From NCBI GenBank assembly GCA_900550355.1, contig URRT01000112.1, positions 1 through 5,882 of the forward strand: DNA of 5,882 nucleotides, read 5' to 3'. Position 1 is the first letter of the stretch, and each line of letters opens with the position of its first letter. The position numbers and the translations under genes are program-made. Source of the DNA: an uncultured Collinsella sp. (GTDB lineage: Bacteria > Actinomycetota > Coriobacteriia > Coriobacteriales > Coriobacteriaceae). The notes under the pieces were generated by a model that ran no database searches, was not told the origin of the DNA, and saw only the letters and a list, made by a program, of their open reading frames with translations. Shown here piece by piece: positions 4,627-5,882 of the stretch.

Positions 4627-5418
4627 ATGCCCACACCTTCCACTGCACGCATGCACGACTTCGAGGTCGTCTCGAACCAGGAGATCGCCGACGGCATCTT
4701 CTCGCTCGTCATCTCGGCCCCCAAGCTTGCAAGTGCGCTCAAGCCCGGTCAGTTTGTGAACATTGCCGTGCCCGGCGATGCGTCCTCGCTGCTTCGCGTG
4801 CCCCTGAGCTTCTATCGCGCCGACGCCCAGGCCGGTACCGTCGAGCTGTGGTACGCCGTCGTGGGCGACGACACCCGTCGTCTGTCGCAGATGGCCCCCG
4901 GCTCCAAGTCCAACCTGTTGGGCCCTGGCGGCCGCGGCTGGCTTGTTCCCGAGGGCACCAGGAAGGCGCTGCTCGTGGCGGGCGGCATCGGCGTTCCGCC
5001 CGTGCTCTGCCTCGCCGGCAAGCTTGTCGAGCAGGGCGTGGATGTCGACGTTTGCCTGGGCTTTGGCACCGTTTCCAAGGCCGTGGGTGTCGATGAGTTC
5101 CGCGCGCTGGGCGCCACGGTTAACGTGTGCACCGATGATGGCACGCTGGGCACGCACGGTTTTTGCACCGACCCGGCAGCCGAGCTGCTCGGAGAGGGCG
5201 GCTACGACTATGTGGCCAGCTGCGGCCCCGCTGTCATGATGAAGAAAGTCGCCGCCGCTGCCGCCGAGGCCGGTGCGTACTGCGAGGTGTCGCTCGAGCG
5301 CATGATGAGCTGTGGCTTTGGCGCCTGCAACACCTGCAATGTCGAGACGGTCGACGGTATGAAGGGTGCTTGCATGTGCGGCCCCGTGTTCGATGCTTCC
5401 AAGGTGGTGGTCTTCTAG
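4627..5418 (+). CDS. pyrK: Dihydroorotate dehydrogenase B, electron transfer (FAD/2Fe-2S) subunit
   Basis: PyrK carries FAD and a [2Fe-2S] cluster and moves electrons from the FMN of PyrD to NAD+, forming the class 1B heterotetramer. The 263-aa protein has the family order: an N-terminal FAD-binding barrel (about 10-105, with LRVPLSFYR at 56-64 in place of the more usual R-P-[IL]-S), an NAD-binding half with LVAGGIGVPPVL (116-127) and SCGP (198-201), and a C-terminal cluster site C229-x4-C234-x2-C237-x11-C249. C249 is chosen as the fourth ligand by its distance to GPVF (252-255); C251 is an extra cysteine. The ATG at 4627 has GGAG 5 nt upstream; a later in-frame ATG at 4651 has no such site. 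Its stop shares one base with the proposed pyrD start. Confidence 0.95.
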   Translation: MPTPSTARMHDFEVVSNQEIADGIFSLVISAPKLASALKPGQFVNIAVPGDASSLLRVPLSFYRADAQAGTVELWYAVVGDDTRRLSQMAPGSKSNLLGPGGRGWLVPEGTRKALLVAGGIGVPPVLCLAGKLVEQGVDVDVCLGFGTVSKAVGVDEFRALGATVNVCTDDGTLGTHGFCTDPAAELLGEGGYDYVASCGPAVMMKKVAAAAAEAGAYCEVSLERMMSCGFGACNTCNVETVDGMKGACMCGPVFDASKVVVF

Positions 5419-5882
5419 TGGGTACCGTGAACATGGCCGTCGATTTCGGCGGCGTCAAGATGCAGAACCCCATCAACACCGCAGCCGGTACCTTTGGCTA
5501 CGGTTGGCAGTTCCAGAACTTCTTCGATGTCTCCCAGCTGGGCGCCATCACCACCAAGGGTTGCGCTGCCGAGCCCTGGCCCGGCAACCCCGCGCCCCGT
5601 ATGGCCGAGATTCCCGGCGGCATGATCAACTCCGTGGGCCTTCAGAACCCTGGCGTGGCTGCCTTTGCCCGTGAGTCCGGTCCGTGGCTGGAGCAGCTCT
5701 CCAAGGACGGTTGCCAGGTCATCTGCCAGGTTGCCGGCCACTCCGTTGACGAATTTGTCCGCGCACTAGAGATGTATGTCGAGCTGTGCCCCTGGGCTGC
5801 CGGCTACGAGATCAACGTGAGCTGCCCTAATATCGCCGCCGGCGGGGCCGCCATGGGCTCCCCGCCCGAGGGCGCCTCTTCC
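5418..5882 (+). CDS. pyrD: Dihydroorotate dehydrogenase B, catalytic subunit (partial, cut by window end)
   Basis: FMN enzyme that oxidises dihydroorotate to orotate; class 1B because it pairs with PyrK. The first 155 codons are present and the frame is open to the last base, about half of a typical protein of around 300 aa. Family features: MAVDFGGVKMQNPI near the start, NTAAGTFGYG, the FMN/substrate lysine in TTKG (K47), PGNPAPRMAEIPGGMINS then VGLQNPG, and NVSCPN with the probable catalytic base C136. The loop after it (NIAAGGAAMG) aligns without gaps to the usual NVKxGGxxFG but lacks the lysine. Start choice is uncertain: GTG 5418 shares its G with the pyrK TAG and has AAGGTGG 10 nt upstream. 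GTG 5427 and ATG 5433 are in frame and the ATG lies closer to the conserved region. The tight junction with pyrK suggests translational coupling. Confidence 0.93.
   Translation, partial: MGTVNMAVDFGGVKMQNPINTAAGTFGYGWQFQNFFDVSQLGAITTKGCAAEPWPGNPAPRMAEIPGGMINSVGLQNPGVAAFARESGPWLEQLSKDGCQVICQVAGHSVDEFVRALEMYVELCPWAAGYEINVSCPNIAAGGAAMGSPPEGASS

Noticed and set aside
1..5882. CRISPR array, toxin-antitoxin pair, phage or defence genes
   Set aside because: No regularly spaced repeats and no gene of these families were found; apart from the transposase, all supported genes are ribosomal or pyrimidine synthesis genes.

Overview
The window looks like a chromosomal segment of a high-GC, gut-type actinobacterium of the class Coriobacteriia, most likely a Collinsella relative. 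This is inferred from protein character, GC-rich codon use and the pyrR-pyrB-pyrC-pyrK-pyrD order. No database search was possible, so the genus is a judgement. Most of the window is ordinary housekeeping DNA. The less ordinary parts are a REP-associated tyrosine transposase at the left and the RNA-level control regions.

Layout. Positions 1-124 hold a GC-rich hairpin and the leader of the transposase; no gene end can be assigned there. Positions 125-901 (+) encode a Y1/HUH transposase of the RAYT type, with a perfect inverted repeat burying its ribosome binding site. Positions 924-986 carry two copies of a REP-like repeat. A perfect 13-bp stem (989-1019) is a bidirectional terminator between the transposase and the convergent rpmB (1088-1276, -), which encodes ribosomal protein L28 of the zinc-binding type. 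Positions 1277-1727 are a 451-nt divergent regulatory region: the rpmB leader and promoter on the minus strand, then the pyr promoter region and attenuator leader on the plus strand.

The right two thirds are a de novo pyrimidine operon on the plus strand: pyrR (1728-2312), pyrB (2317-3261), pyrC (3245-4534), pyrK (4627-5418) and the 5' part of pyrD (5418 to the window end). PyrB joins carbamoyl phosphate to aspartate, PyrC closes the ring to dihydroorotate, and PyrD with PyrK oxidises it to orotate and passes the electrons to NAD+. PyrR senses UMP/UTP and should act on the leader. That leader can be drawn as mutually exclusive hairpins (anti-antiterminator, antiterminator, terminator with seven Ts) ending 39 nt before pyrR.

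pyrR/pyrB and pyrK/pyrD are tightly packed and pyrB/pyrC overlap by 17 nt. A 92-nt gap with a terminator-like hairpin separates pyrC from pyrK, so the oxidation step may be expressed at a different level from the first two steps. I do not see a clearly new biological system here. The points most worth checking are the non-canonical PyrR leader, the hairpin over the transposase ribosome binding site, and the REP-like repeats beside the transposase.
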